This document shows, piece after piece, positions 45,127 through 53,829 of a DNA stretch of 54,903 nucleotides (positions within the stretch are counted from its first letter, which is position 1; each line of letters starts with the position of its first letter). Position numbers and translations under genes: made by a program. Origin of the DNA: Gemella sanguinis ATCC 700632 (GTDB lineage: Bacteria > Bacillota > Bacilli > Staphylococcales > Gemellaceae); contig NZ_JNJO01000010.1 in assembly GCF_000701685.1 (NCBI RefSeq), positions 1 through 54,903 on the forward strand. Direction: 5' to 3'. The notes beneath the pieces were generated by a model that did no database searches, was not told where the DNA came from, and was given only the letters and a program-made list of their open reading frames with translations.

Positions 45127-45359
45127 ATATTTTATTCACTAAAATAATCTTAAATAATTATTTTTAATATAAGTAATTAAGTATTATTGTTTAATTTAGA
45201 TTTTTTACATCCCTATTAGTTTCTGTAAACAACTATCTATAAACACACTCACAACAAACCTTTTCCAAACACTTTTGTATACAAAGATATTTAAGTATAG
45301 ATATTATTAAATAAACATTAAGTTTTTCATATTATATTTAAGATATTTTTTGTGAAAAA

Positions 45360-45368
45360 TGTTATAAT
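45360..45368 (+). promoter_or_regulatory. Extended -10 promoter of glpK
   Basis: TGTTATAAT at 45360-45368 is an extended -10 about 35 bases before the ATG; GAGG lies just before the ATG. No clear cre site was recognised. Confidence 0.55.
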
Positions 45369-45400
45369 AATATTAACGACACTTTTGAATTTAGAGGTAA

Positions 45401-46903
<1,503 letters not shown>

Positions 46904-46923
46904 TTACAATTAAATTGGATATA

Positions 46924-46957
46924 AAAAATGACTCGCAGAAATTTGCGAGTCGTTTTT
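46924..46957 (+). terminator. Terminator of glpK
   Basis: GACTCGCA (46930-46937) pairs with TGCGAGTC (46944-46951) across a 6-base loop, flanked by A-run and T-run. It can also serve the convergent membrane-protein gene. Confidence 0.88.
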
Positions 46958-46971
46958 TATATATCTGGAAT

Positions 46972-47394
46972 CTACTGCCCTAATAGTTCTGAATAACAAA
47001 GATAGTTTCTAATAAATAATACTCCTGCTAATAGTAATGCACTCCCTAAACCTGAGTAGAAATAAGCTACAAAAATATTAGAAAAAATACCTAACATCCT
47101 AAAACCAATCCCCATACTCATCATAAAGGCCATAATAATATATGCTTTTAAGTCAAAGAAATGCCAAAATGGTCTGTAGTCTTCATAACTAACTATTCTT
47201 TTAGTATGTTTAATACTCATTTTAAAAAACATCATTCCAAATAATAAGAAAATTATCACAGAAGATACATATGTATACCAATGTGATTGAATTAAGAAAT
47301 ATGATAAAAGTCCTAATCTTACAATATTAAAGCCCGCTATAAACCAAACGATTCCCGCTATTAACAGCAGCGTTCTCTTTTTCACGCTAAACAT
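46972..47394 (-). CDS. Four-helix membrane protein, function unknown
   Basis: A 140-residue protein with four hydrophobic segments (about 8-28, 40-57, 85-105 and 110-130) and a basic loop in the middle. GGAG lies before the ATG. It follows the MarR gene by 16 bases and shares its promoter, so it is probably the target or output of that regulator. I do not recognise the family. Confidence 0.7.
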   Translation of the reverse strand: MFSVKKRTLLLIAGIVWFIAGFNIVRLGLLSYFLIQSHWYTYVSSVIIFLLFGMMFFKMSIKHTKRIVSYEDYRPFWHFFDLKAYIIMAFMMSMGIGFRMLGIFSNIFVAYFYSGLGSALLLAGVLFIRNYLCYSELLGQ

Positions 47395-47410
47395 AGAACC
47401 ATCTCCTTTC

Positions 47411-47839
47411 TTACTTTTCCTTTAAACATCTCTCCGCATTATCGCAAACTTTTGTAAAAATACTTTGCCACATGCGCAGCTCTTCTTCACTTAAACCTTG
47501 GAATAAATCTTTAACAAATTCTTTTTGAACATTTAGTCCTTCTTGAATTACTCTTTGCGCAGGTTCTAATAATTCTATTTCTATTCGTTTTTTATTATCT
47601 GGACTCTGAATTTTCCTAATCAATCCATTATCTTCAAGTGTTTTTAATGTAGTTGATACGTGCGATTTTGTTGCTTTGCGTATTTTCACTATATCGGCAG
47701 CTGTGTTAAACTGCGGATGATTATGTAAAAACATCAATATATCATATTCCATCTGAGTTAATTCAAATTTTTCACATATTGCCCTAGTTAGCCTAGAGTA
47801 ATAACATATTATCGTTTTGTGTTTATCCATAAAATTCAT
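47411..47839 (-). CDS. MarR-family transcriptional regulator
   Basis: A 142-residue winged-helix protein. 'LTQMEYDILMFLHNHPQFNTAADIVKIRKATKSHVSTTLKTLEDNGLIRK' region forms the DNA-binding domain, and the helices at both ends form the dimer interface. It is the first gene of a two-gene operon. A perfect palindrome sits over the predicted transcription start, so autorepression is likely. The ligand is unknown. Two ATGs, three codons apart, are possible; the first has GAGAGAAG upstream. Confidence 0.88.
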   Translation of the reverse strand: MNFMDKHKTIICYYSRLTRAICEKFELTQMEYDILMFLHNHPQFNTAADIVKIRKATKSHVSTTLKTLEDNGLIRKIQSPDNKKRIEIELLEPAQRVIQEGLNVQKEFVKDLFQGLSEEELRMWQSIFTKVCDNAERCLKEK

Positions 47840-47859
47840 ATTTTCTTCTCTCTTTAATC

Positions 47860-47903
47860 GTTCTATTTAGAACTATTTTACCCTTAAATTAAATTTTTGT
47901 CAA
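47860..47903 (-). promoter_or_regulatory. Promoter and probable operator of the marR operon
   Basis: -35 TTGACA (47898-47903, minus strand) and -10 TAAAAT (47875-47880) are separated by exactly 17 bases. Directly downstream is the perfect 14-bp inverted repeat GTTCTATTTAGAAC (47860-47873), covering the predicted start. This fits MarR autoregulation. Confidence 0.72.
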
Positions 47904-47907
47904 AGAA

Positions 47908-47934
47908 AAAAGATACACAGTTTCGTGCATCTTT
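47908..47934 (-). terminator. Terminator of the sirtuin-macrodomain operon
   Basis: AAAGATaCAC (47909-47918) pairs with GTGcATCTTT (47925-47934), with one mismatch. A T-run follows on the minus strand. It lies 32 bases past the macrodomain stop. Confidence 0.7.
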
Positions 47935-47966
47935 CTAGTTCTTTATTCCACATTTTATAAACGCCT

Positions 47967-48716
47967 TTAACAAAGTATATCTCTATAAATATTTAAGTCG
48001 GTATCTTTAAATACATTAAATACTACTTTTATATCTTTGTCAGGATTTTCACTAAGCACTTTACGAACCTCAGCGACAGCAATCTGCGCAGCTAAATCAT
48101 TAGGAAATCTAAACTCCCCAGTGCTTATACAACAAAAAGCAATACTCTTTAAATTATTTTTTAAAGCTAATTCCAAGCAATTTCTATAACACGATGCTAA
48201 TAATTCTTTGTCACTATCTTCAACTGAATGATAAATTATTGGACCAACAGTGTGTATTACATATTTAGCCGGAAGATTATACCCAGAAGTTATTTTAGCT
48301 TGTCCAGTTTTTTCAAACTCACCTTGCTTTTGCATGATTTCAAAACATTCTTGCCTTAACTGCAAACCCGCCTGAGTGTGTATTGCATTATCGATACATC
48401 TGTGATGAGGTATAAAACATCCAAGAAGTGCTTTATTCGCAGCATTTACTATAGCATCAACTTTCAATGTAGTAATATCACCTTGCCATAGATAAATATT
48501 TTTTTCAACTTCATCTAATTCTTCTAACTCAACAATTTTCTTTTTTCTTAGTTTTTGTTTTAAATATTCATCTTGAACATCAAAAAATTGTTCTGGTAAG
48601 TTTTCTACTTCCCAAATGTTCATTAACGTTCTTAATAAATCTTCTTTTTCTTGTTTACTTTCTGGTATTTTTACATTAGGATTTAATGTCCTTATTAAAT
48701 AATCTAGCTGTTCCAT
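47967..48716 (-). CDS. Zinc-dependent macrodomain protein (ADP-ribosyl hydrolase)
   Basis: A 249-residue protein. A 70-residue helical N-terminus precedes a macrodomain with 'AIVNAANKALLGC' and the zinc ligands Cys100, His105 and Cys107 in 'GCFIPHHRCIDNAIH'. 'TVGPIIY' and 'SIAFCCISTGEFRFPN' complete the ADP-ribose site. This is the zinc macrodomain class linked to SirTM, which removes the ADP-ribose that the sirtuin adds. Its ATG overlaps the sirtuin stop by 13 bases, so the two are coupled. Confidence 0.9.
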   Translation of the reverse strand: MEQLDYLIRTLNPNVKIPESKQEKEDLLRTLMNIWEVENLPEQFFDVQDEYLKQKLRKKKIVELEELDEVEKNIYLWQGDITTLKVDAIVNAANKALLGCFIPHHRCIDNAIHTQAGLQLRQECFEIMQKQGEFEKTGQAKITSGYNLPAKYVIHTVGPIIYHSVEDSDKELLASCYRNCLELALKNNLKSIAFCCISTGEFRFPNDLAAQIAVAEVRKVLSENPDKDIKVVFNVFKDTDLNIYRDILC

Positions 48717-49519
48717 GATTCAAATACCTCCTTCATATCATTAGTTATTGTAATTACCCCTGCTGACTCAAAGTTTTCTTGATTTACTCTTATTAAACTC
48801 GCTTTAGGTAGTCTGTTGTTTAATCTTTCAAAAGGAAATCTAATAATAGTTGGCGTATTAAAACCTACCCCTAGTTCCAATAATACTATATTTTTATCTC
48901 GATTTTCATTTATAAAACTATAATATCTATCACATTGCTTATCCCATTCTTCTGTTTCTACAAATCTATGGTCAACTCTTAAATGCGTAGTCATTTCACT
49001 ATTACAAACAGGACATTTCGGAATAAGTTCAGTAGGAATTTTTAAATCTTTTTGTTGTTCAAGCATTTTAAGTACTTGGTCTTTATTATTATAAACTTTG
49101 TTGTGACAAGGTACGGAACATTGAAATTCTCCATAATTTCCTTGGACTTCAAAGAACTTGCTTTTATCAAAACCAACCTTCTCAAATTGACTATCGACAT
49201 TTGTTGTTATGACGAAATAATTTTTATCTTTTACAATATTATATAAGTCCTTATATAGTTCCAAACCGTCATCTGAATATCTATTTAAAAATATATGTTT
49301 GCTCCAATAAGCCCATTTCTCTTCAGAGGTTTTAAATGGATAGAAAGCTGCAGAATACATATCAGGCATTTTATATTTTGCTATGAAATCCTTAAAGTTT
49401 TTCTCAAAACGCTCACCACTATATGTTAATCCTGCTGCTGCAGATAAACCTGAACCAGCTCCTATTACTATTGCATCAGCTTCTTCTATTAATTTTTTTG
49501 CTTGTAATATTTTATCCAT
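48704..49519 (-). CDS. Class M sirtuin (SirTM), protein ADP-ribosyltransferase
   Basis: A 271-residue sirtuin. NAD loop 'GAGSGLSAAAGLTYSG' (residues 20-35) and 'TTNVDSQFEKVG' are typical. Instead of the catalytic His of deacetylase sirtuins it has Gln126 in 'FEVQGNYGEFQC', the SirTM mark. Zinc Cys are C134, C138, C169 and C172. SirTM enzymes ADP-ribosylate a lipoylated GcvH-like protein. Neither that carrier (GcvH-L) nor the lipoate ligase LplA2 is encoded here; they may be elsewhere. The gene diverges from an OYE oxidoreductase. Confidence 0.88.
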   Translation of the reverse strand: MDKILQAKKLIEEADAIVIGAGSGLSAAAGLTYSGERFEKNFKDFIAKYKMPDMYSAAFYPFKTSEEKWAYWSKHIFLNRYSDDGLELYKDLYNIVKDKNYFVITTNVDSQFEKVGFDKSKFFEVQGNYGEFQCSVPCHNKVYNNKDQVLKMLEQQKDLKIPTELIPKCPVCNSEMTTHLRVDHRFVETEEWDKQCDRYYSFINENRDKNIVLLELGVGFNTPTIIRFPFERLNNRLPKASLIRVNQENFESAGVITITNDMKEVFESWNS

Positions 49520-49554
49520 GTGAATCAGCTCACTTTCTTTCTAATTTCAACTAT

Positions 49555-49583
49555 ATATTAACATCACACTTTACTCTTAACAA
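49555..49583 (-). promoter_or_regulatory. Promoter of the sirtuin-macrodomain operon
   Basis: On the minus strand, -35 TTGTTA (49578-49583) and -10 TAATAT (49555-49560) are separated by 17 bases. The ribosome site before the ATG is weak (AAAGTGAG). A large palindrome lies 20 bases upstream of the -35. Confidence 0.5.
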
Positions 49584-49602
49584 GTACGCACTTTAATGTA
49601 GG

Positions 49603-49624
49603 TTAGTTACTTTAAAGTTACTAA
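49603..49624. promoter_or_regulatory. 22-bp palindrome between sirtuin and OYE genes, probable HxlR operator
   Basis: Bases 49603-49624 read TTAGTTACTTTAAAGTTACT plus AA. The sequence equals its reverse complement except for one mismatched pair. It sits between the two divergent promoters. An HxlR-family regulator gene lies downstream of the OYE gene and is a natural candidate to bind it. Confidence 0.6.
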
Positions 49625-49674
49625 TAGTGTATGAATTTAAAAATTCTTTCAATAACTTTAATACACTTTTTATA

Positions 49675-49703
49675 TTGCTAAATATTTTTTATTATAGTAG
49701 AAT
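49675..49703 (+). promoter_or_regulatory. Promoter of the OYE-family oxidoreductase gene
   Basis: -35 TTGCTA (49675-49680) and -10 TAGAAT (49698-49703) are separated by 17 bases. AAGGAG precedes the ATG at 49737. Confidence 0.5.
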
Positions 49704-49736
49704 AGTTTAAACAAATAAAAGTAAGGAGATTGAATA

Positions 49737-50966
49737 ATGACAGAAAACTTACTATTCACCCCTATTACATTACCAAATGGAACTACTATAAAAAATCGTT
49801 TCTTCAAATCAGCTATGAGTGAAGGAATGGGGACAAAAAATTTTCAACCTAAAAAAAATATTGCTACATTATATAAACGTTGGGCCGAAGGCGGAACTGG
49901 ATTAATTATTACAGGAAATATTATGATTGATCCTAAAGGAACTGCAGAACCAGGAAATATAGTTTTTGATAAAAATTCTAATATGGAAATTCTTAAAGAT
50001 TGGGCTAAACAAGGTCAACAACATGGAGCTAAGGTTATGGTGCAATTAAATCACCCTGGTAAACAAGCCCCAAAAACTATAGCTAAAGAAACAGTTGCAC
50101 CTAGTGCTGTACCATTAGGAAATGGCCTTAATAAATTATTTAGCACACCACGTGCTCTGACGACTAATGAAGTTGAAGAACTTGTTCAAAAATTTATAAC
50201 TTCTGCGAAAGTCGCAAAAGAAGCAGGTTTCTCTGGTGTTCAAATCCATGCAGCACACGGTTATCTAATCAGCCAATTTTTATCACCTCATGATAATAGA
50301 AGAACTGACAAGTATGGTGGTTCACTAGAAAATAGAATGAGATTTTTAAAAGAAATTTACCTTGGAATGAGAGAAGAATTAGGAAAAGATTTTCCTATCG
50401 GAATAAAAATTAACTCTACTGATTTTAAAGAAGATGGACTTACAGAAGAGGATTCTTTAGAAACTATTGTCGAGCTTGCTAACCTAGGTCTGGACTTTGT
50501 TGAAATATCAGGCGGAACATATGAAAAACCTGCGATGATGGGTGCTACAAGTACATCTAGCAATAAAGTATTTTTCGCAGAATATAGCAAAAAACTAAAA
50601 CAAAAAATTGATATTCCTGTTATTGTTACAGGTGGTATTCGTTCTATTAATGCGATGAACACATTATTAAATGATAATACTACTGATTTTATAGGTATCG
50701 CTCGTCCACTGACAATTGATCCAAATATACCTAATAAAATTAAACAAGGTACATATACTATTGTAGAAACTACACGTGTATCAACAGGAGTTAAAAAGTT
50801 AGATAAAATATTTGGTTCACTTCTTGGTATAGTTTATTACCAAGTTCTTATGCAAAATATCGCAAAAGGAAAAGAACCAAAAGCCACAAAAAATGCTTGG
50901 CCATCATTGATACAAGCAGTATATAGTCAAGGTTTAGCAGTATTATTCCCACAACGCGCTAAATAG
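49737..50966 (+). CDS. Old yellow enzyme family NADH:flavin oxidoreductase
   Basis: A 409-residue FMN-dependent TIM-barrel enzyme. It begins 'PITLPNGTTIKNRFFKSAMSE' and carries 'IHAAHGYLISQFLSPHDNRR' and 'KYGGSLENRMRFL', the OYE active-site region. The FMN-phosphate motifs are 'VTGGIRS' and 'IGIARPL'. The last 45 residues form an extension beyond the barrel. It reduces electrophilic enones or quinones. The gene diverges from the SirTM pair and is followed by an HxlR regulator, so a redox or electrophile-stress module is likely. OYE-type genes near SirTM are known from other lactic Firmicutes. Confidence 0.9.
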   Translation: MTENLLFTPITLPNGTTIKNRFFKSAMSEGMGTKNFQPKKNIATLYKRWAEGGTGLIITGNIMIDPKGTAEPGNIVFDKNSNMEILKDWAKQGQQHGAKVMVQLNHPGKQAPKTIAKETVAPSAVPLGNGLNKLFSTPRALTTNEVEELVQKFITSAKVAKEAGFSGVQIHAAHGYLISQFLSPHDNRRTDKYGGSLENRMRFLKEIYLGMREELGKDFPIGIKINSTDFKEDGLTEEDSLETIVELANLGLDFVEISGGTYEKPAMMGATSTSSNKVFFAEYSKKLKQKIDIPVIVTGGIRSINAMNTLLNDNTTDFIGIARPLTIDPNIPNKIKQGTYTIVETTRVSTGVKKLDKIFGSLLGIVYYQVLMQNIAKGKEPKATKNAWPSLIQAVYSQGLAVLFPQRAK

Positions 50967-51015
50967 AAGAATATATTATTAAGTAAAAATTTTAAATATA
51001 TCAACCTATTTTATC

Positions 51016-51058
51016 TTGACCTTAATTGTATATATCATATAAAATCAATATATATGAT
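51016..51058 (+). promoter_or_regulatory. hxlR promoter with overlapping inverted repeat
   Basis: -35 TTGACC (51016-51021) and -10 TATAAA (51038-51043) are separated by 16 bases. ATCATATA (51034-51041) and TATATGAT (51051-51058) form an 8-bp inverted repeat that straddles the -10, a possible self-control site. Its sequence differs from the 22-bp palindrome upstream of the OYE gene. Confidence 0.45.
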
Positions 51059-51075
51059 TATTTTAGGAGAATAAT

Positions 51076-51408
51076 ATGCCAAATAAAAAACTACCTTCAA
51101 ATCTCCCAGCTTGCCCTGTTGAGGTCACATTATTATTACTAAGTAACAAATGGACAATATTGATCTTAAGAGACCTATTAACCGGTACAAAACGCTTTGG
51201 AGAGCTAAAAAAATCACTTAGTGGGGTCAGCCAAAAAGTATTAACTGCCAACCTTCGCTCACTAGAAGAGAAGGGAATTATAGAAAGAGAAGTTTATCCA
51301 GAAGTTCCACCTCGTGTAGAGTATACACTAACAGACTTAGGAAAAACTTTAGAACCTATTATTGACAGCATGTATGCTTGGGGAGAGTTTTACAAATCAA
51401 CATTTTAA
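51076..51408 (+). CDS. HxlR-family transcriptional regulator
   Basis: A 110-residue winged-helix protein of the HxlR/YodB/HypR family: 'LLLSNKWTILILRDLLTG', 'RFGELKKSLSGVSQKVLTANLRSLEEKGIIERE' and 'YTLTDLGKTLEPII' are typical. Its only Cys, C13 in 'LPACPVEVT', is at the position used for redox or quinone sensing in YodB and HypR. AGGAGA precedes the ATG. It follows the OYE gene by 109 bases and probably controls it. The sensing role is inferred from that Cys. Confidence 0.9.
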   Translation: MPNKKLPSNLPACPVEVTLLLLSNKWTILILRDLLTGTKRFGELKKSLSGVSQKVLTANLRSLEEKGIIEREVYPEVPPRVEYTLTDLGKTLEPIIDSMYAWGEFYKSTF

Positions 51409-51462
51409 AAAGAAGCATCTTTACTCATAATGAGTTAAGATACTTCTTTTTTTATTATTTAT
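51398..51462. repeat. Terminator hairpin, copy 1 of a 65-bp repeat
   Basis: An interrupted 20-bp stem (51407-51451) has A-run and T-run ends and terminates both hxlR and the convergent malolactic enzyme gene. The 65 bases recur at 53766-53829 with a single T-run length difference. Confidence 0.9.
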
Positions 51463-53080
51463 ACTCTGGGAACCATTTAAAATCACGAACAGCTTTAGCC
51501 ATGTCTTTTTCTTCCGCACGCGCTAGTCCTTGCTCTTGTGCTTTTTTCGCAACTGCTTCTGCTACTTTCATAGAAACATCCGCAACATATTTAAACGGAG
51601 GTAATACTGGTGCCCCAGGTTTAGTAATATCAGTGATTCCACTTAACGAATGTGCTGCTGCACCAATCATTTCATCAGTTAGTAAACTAGCTTCTGAAGC
51701 TAAAACCCCTAACCCCAAACCTGGATATATAAGCGCGTTGTTAGCTTGTCCAATAACATATTCTACCCCTTTATATAGAACATTATCAGATGGGATACCT
51801 GTAGCTACAAAAGCTTTCCCCTCAGACCAAACAATCAAATCTTCTGCAGTTGCTTCTGCTAATTTAGTAGGATTTGATAACGGGAATATACATGGACGCT
51901 CTGTATTTTGACACATTGCTTCCACTACTTCTTTAGTAAAAGTATTTGGTTGAGTTGATGTCCCTACTAAAATTGTAGGTTTTACCGTTTTAACAACTTC
52001 TAATAAGTCAGTTAATTTTTCTGCGTTTGGGAAATCAGCACGATTTTTCGCAAATGGTTTTTGTTCAGGAGTTAAGTCATCCATATCATCGAAAAGTAAA
52101 CCTTGTTTATCAACCATAAAGAAACGTTTATAAGCCTCTTCTTCTGATAACCCTTCACTAACCATTTCTCGTAAGACGCGCGATGCTATTCCTGCTCCTG
52201 CTGTTCCACCGCCATAACAAAGATATACTTGATCAACTAATTTTTCACCTGTAATATCCATAGCTCCAAATATACCACCTAATGTTACTATACCTGTTCC
52301 TTGAATATCGTCATTAAATGTTGGGATATTTTTACGATATTTTTCTAGTATATTAGCTGCATTCATACGACCAAAATCTTCCCAATGTAAGTAAAGTTTT
52401 GGGAAAAGGCGTTCAGCAGTTTGAACGAACTTATCAATAAAGTCATAGTATTTATCACCACGTACACGTTCATGACGGTTACCTAAATAATTAGGGTTAT
52501 TACGTAGCTCTTCACGGTTAGTTCCTGCATCAATAACTAATGGCAGTACTGTAGCAGGGTCAATCCCCGCTGCTCCAGTATATACCATGAGTTTCCCAAC
52601 AGATATATCCACTCCATTAGTTCCCCAATCCCCTATACCAAGAATACCCTCTGCATCAGTAACTACTATTAAACGAATATCGCGATTCCCTGATGCATTT
52701 TTCAGTGTATCTTCAATATTTTCAGGATGATTAATATCTAAGTAAGCTGCATATTGAGGATCAACAAAAATGTCACTGTACCCTTCTATAGTCTCTGCAA
52801 TAGTTGGATCATAGACAATTGGATTAAACTCTTCTAAATGTTTAGAAAATAGATAGTAGAATAATGTTCTATTCGTATTAAAAATCTCCATTAAAAATAA
52901 CCTTTTTTCAAAGTTATTTTGTTTAGTTTGCATTTGAGCATAAGTTTGTGTCGCCTGTTCTTCAATAGTTTGAACACGCGGCGGTAATAAGCCAATTAAC
53001 CCTAGCTCCTTACGTTCTTCCACAGTGAAAGCTGTCCCCTTATTAAGGAATGGGTTATTTAAAACATCATGTTTTTTCAT
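51455..53080 (-). CDS. mleS: Malolactic enzyme (malic-enzyme family)
   Basis: A 541-residue NAD- and Mn-dependent enzyme. The start '[20 protein letters not shown]', 'YCLY-like LFYYLFSKH' region, '[15 protein letters not shown]', '[16 protein letters not shown]' and '[16 protein letters not shown]' follow the malolactic enzymes of lactic-acid bacteria closely, including the FPEYK end. It converts L-malate to L-lactate and CO2, relieving acid stress. A malate dehydrogenase (decarboxylating) activity is the alternative. I chose ATG 53080 because GGAGGA lies 8 bases before it; the ATG five codons upstream overlaps that site. The usual partners mleP and mleR are not adjacent. Confidence 0.85.
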   Translation of the reverse strand: MKKHDVLNNPFLNKGTAFTVEERKELGLIGLLPPRVQTIEEQATQTYAQMQTKQNNFEKRLFLMEIFNTNRTLFYYLFSKHLEEFNPIVYDPTIAETIEGYSDIFVDPQYAAYLDINHPENIEDTLKNASGNRDIRLIVVTDAEGILGIGDWGTNGVDISVGKLMVYTGAAGIDPATVLPLVIDAGTNREELRNNPNYLGNRHERVRGDKYYDFIDKFVQTAERLFPKLYLHWEDFGRMNAANILEKYRKNIPTFNDDIQGTGIVTLGGIFGAMDITGEKLVDQVYLCYGGGTAGAGIASRVLREMVSEGLSEEEAYKRFFMVDKQGLLFDDMDDLTPEQKPFAKNRADFPNAEKLTDLLEVVKTVKPTILVGTSTQPNTFTKEVVEAMCQNTERPCIFPLSNPTKLAEATAEDLIVWSEGKAFVATGIPSDNVLYKGVEYVIGQANNALIYPGLGLGVLASEASLLTDEMIGAAAHSLSGITDITKPGAPVLPPFKYVADVSMKVAEAVAKKAQEQGLARAEEKDMAKAVRDFKWFPEYK

Positions 53081-53169
53081 AGAAAATTCCTCCATTTTCT
53101 TTATTATTTTAAAATTTATATTCTTATATTATTTCTCTCGGCCTAACTGCTGATAAGGAGATAGACATC

Positions 53170-53197
53170 ACTATAATAACTCCCATTGTCGCGACAA
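53170..53197 (-). promoter_or_regulatory. mleS promoter with palindromic operator over the -35
   Basis: On the minus strand, -35 TTGTCG (53192-53197) and -10 TATAGT (53170-53175) have a 16-base spacer. The -35 is half of a perfect 12-bp palindrome, TTGTCGCGACAA (53186-53197), unusually GC-rich for this region. A repressor bound there would block the promoter. The leader would be about 80 bases. Confidence 0.5.
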
Positions 53198-53478
53198 AAC
53201 CAAGCAATTACAAAAAAACTGTCCCTAAAATTTTCTCTTCCAATATAGTTACTAGCAACTTCCAAATAAGCTACACTATAGCGAAACCAATCACAAAATC
53301 TGTCACCATTACCCTCCTCCCACCTGAACCATGTTACATAAATTGCAGAGTAAATAAATATCTATTAATAATGACACAAAACGTATAAAAGTACTTAAAA
53401 TCACTAAAAATGATAAGGGTATTTTTACTTTATCCAATAAAATTTCCCTTTAATTTAGTAGTCTGTATATACATATAT
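53198..53478. other. Gene-free stretch upstream of mleS
   Basis: No intact ORF. The only coding-like trace is a hydrophobic minus-strand reading frame (53124-53309) broken by two stops; it overlaps the mleS promoter and cannot be named. Nothing else was seen. Confidence 0.4.
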
Positions 53479-53506
53479 TTTACACTTTTCCTAAATATTG
53501 TACAAT
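53479..53506 (+). promoter_or_regulatory. Promoter-like element before the gene remnant
   Basis: -35 TTTACA (53479-53484) and -10 TACAAT (53501-53506) have a 16-base spacer, directly before the decayed plus-strand frame. It may be the surviving promoter of the lost gene. Confidence 0.4.
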
Positions 53507-53524
53507 AGTAATATTAGAACTTAG

Positions 53525-53757
53525 CATGCAACAAAGAATGGCGAAACTCAAATTAAACTAGAATATTTTAAACAATTTATAACTATTAATCAACAAAAGA
53601 CTTCAACAAAAACTGCTGAATAACTAATATTTCACAGCATTATAATCTCGGTGATATAAGAAAGAATATTATCATCACTGATGAAAACAGTCGTATGGAC
53701 TACTATATTTCTTACCCTATAGAAAATAAAGAACTCTTTTCATTTTTATTAAATTAA
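53525..53757 (+). pseudogene. Decayed gene remnant of unknown family
   Basis: Two plus-strand pieces in different frames read as protein. The first runs 'NGETQIKLEYFKQFITINQQ' then 'KTSTKTAE' and a stop near 53622. After a frame change the second runs 'NLGDIRKNIIITDENSRMDY' then 'YISYPIENKELFSFLLN' to a stop at 53755-53757. The composition is charged and coding-like rather than random AT-rich spacer, and a promoter lies upstream. There is no ATG start in the first frame. It looks like the end of a gene broken by a frameshift and 5' loss. The family is not recognised. Confidence 0.45.
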
Positions 53758-53765
53758 GCAATTTG

Positions 53766-53829
53766 CAACATTTTAAAAAGAAGCATCTTTACTCATAATG
53801 AGTTAAGATACTTCTTTTTTATTATTTAT
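53766..53829. repeat. Terminator hairpin, copy 2 of a 65-bp repeat
   Basis: Same interrupted stem as copy 1 (here 53775-53819), identical except for one T fewer in the T-run. It terminates the surface-protein gene on the minus strand and closes the remnant on the plus strand. Confidence 0.9.

Noticed and set aside
51378-51911. 177-codon plus-strand frame running from hxlR into mleS
   Set aside because: It crosses a strong terminator and is antisense to the conserved malolactic enzyme; no ribosome site.
53124-53309. Hydrophobic minus-strand frame with an RBS-like GGAGGAGGG and two internal stops
   Set aside because: The stops, the too-close ribosome site and the overlap with a good mleS promoter make chance as likely as a real remnant. 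No family is recognisable.
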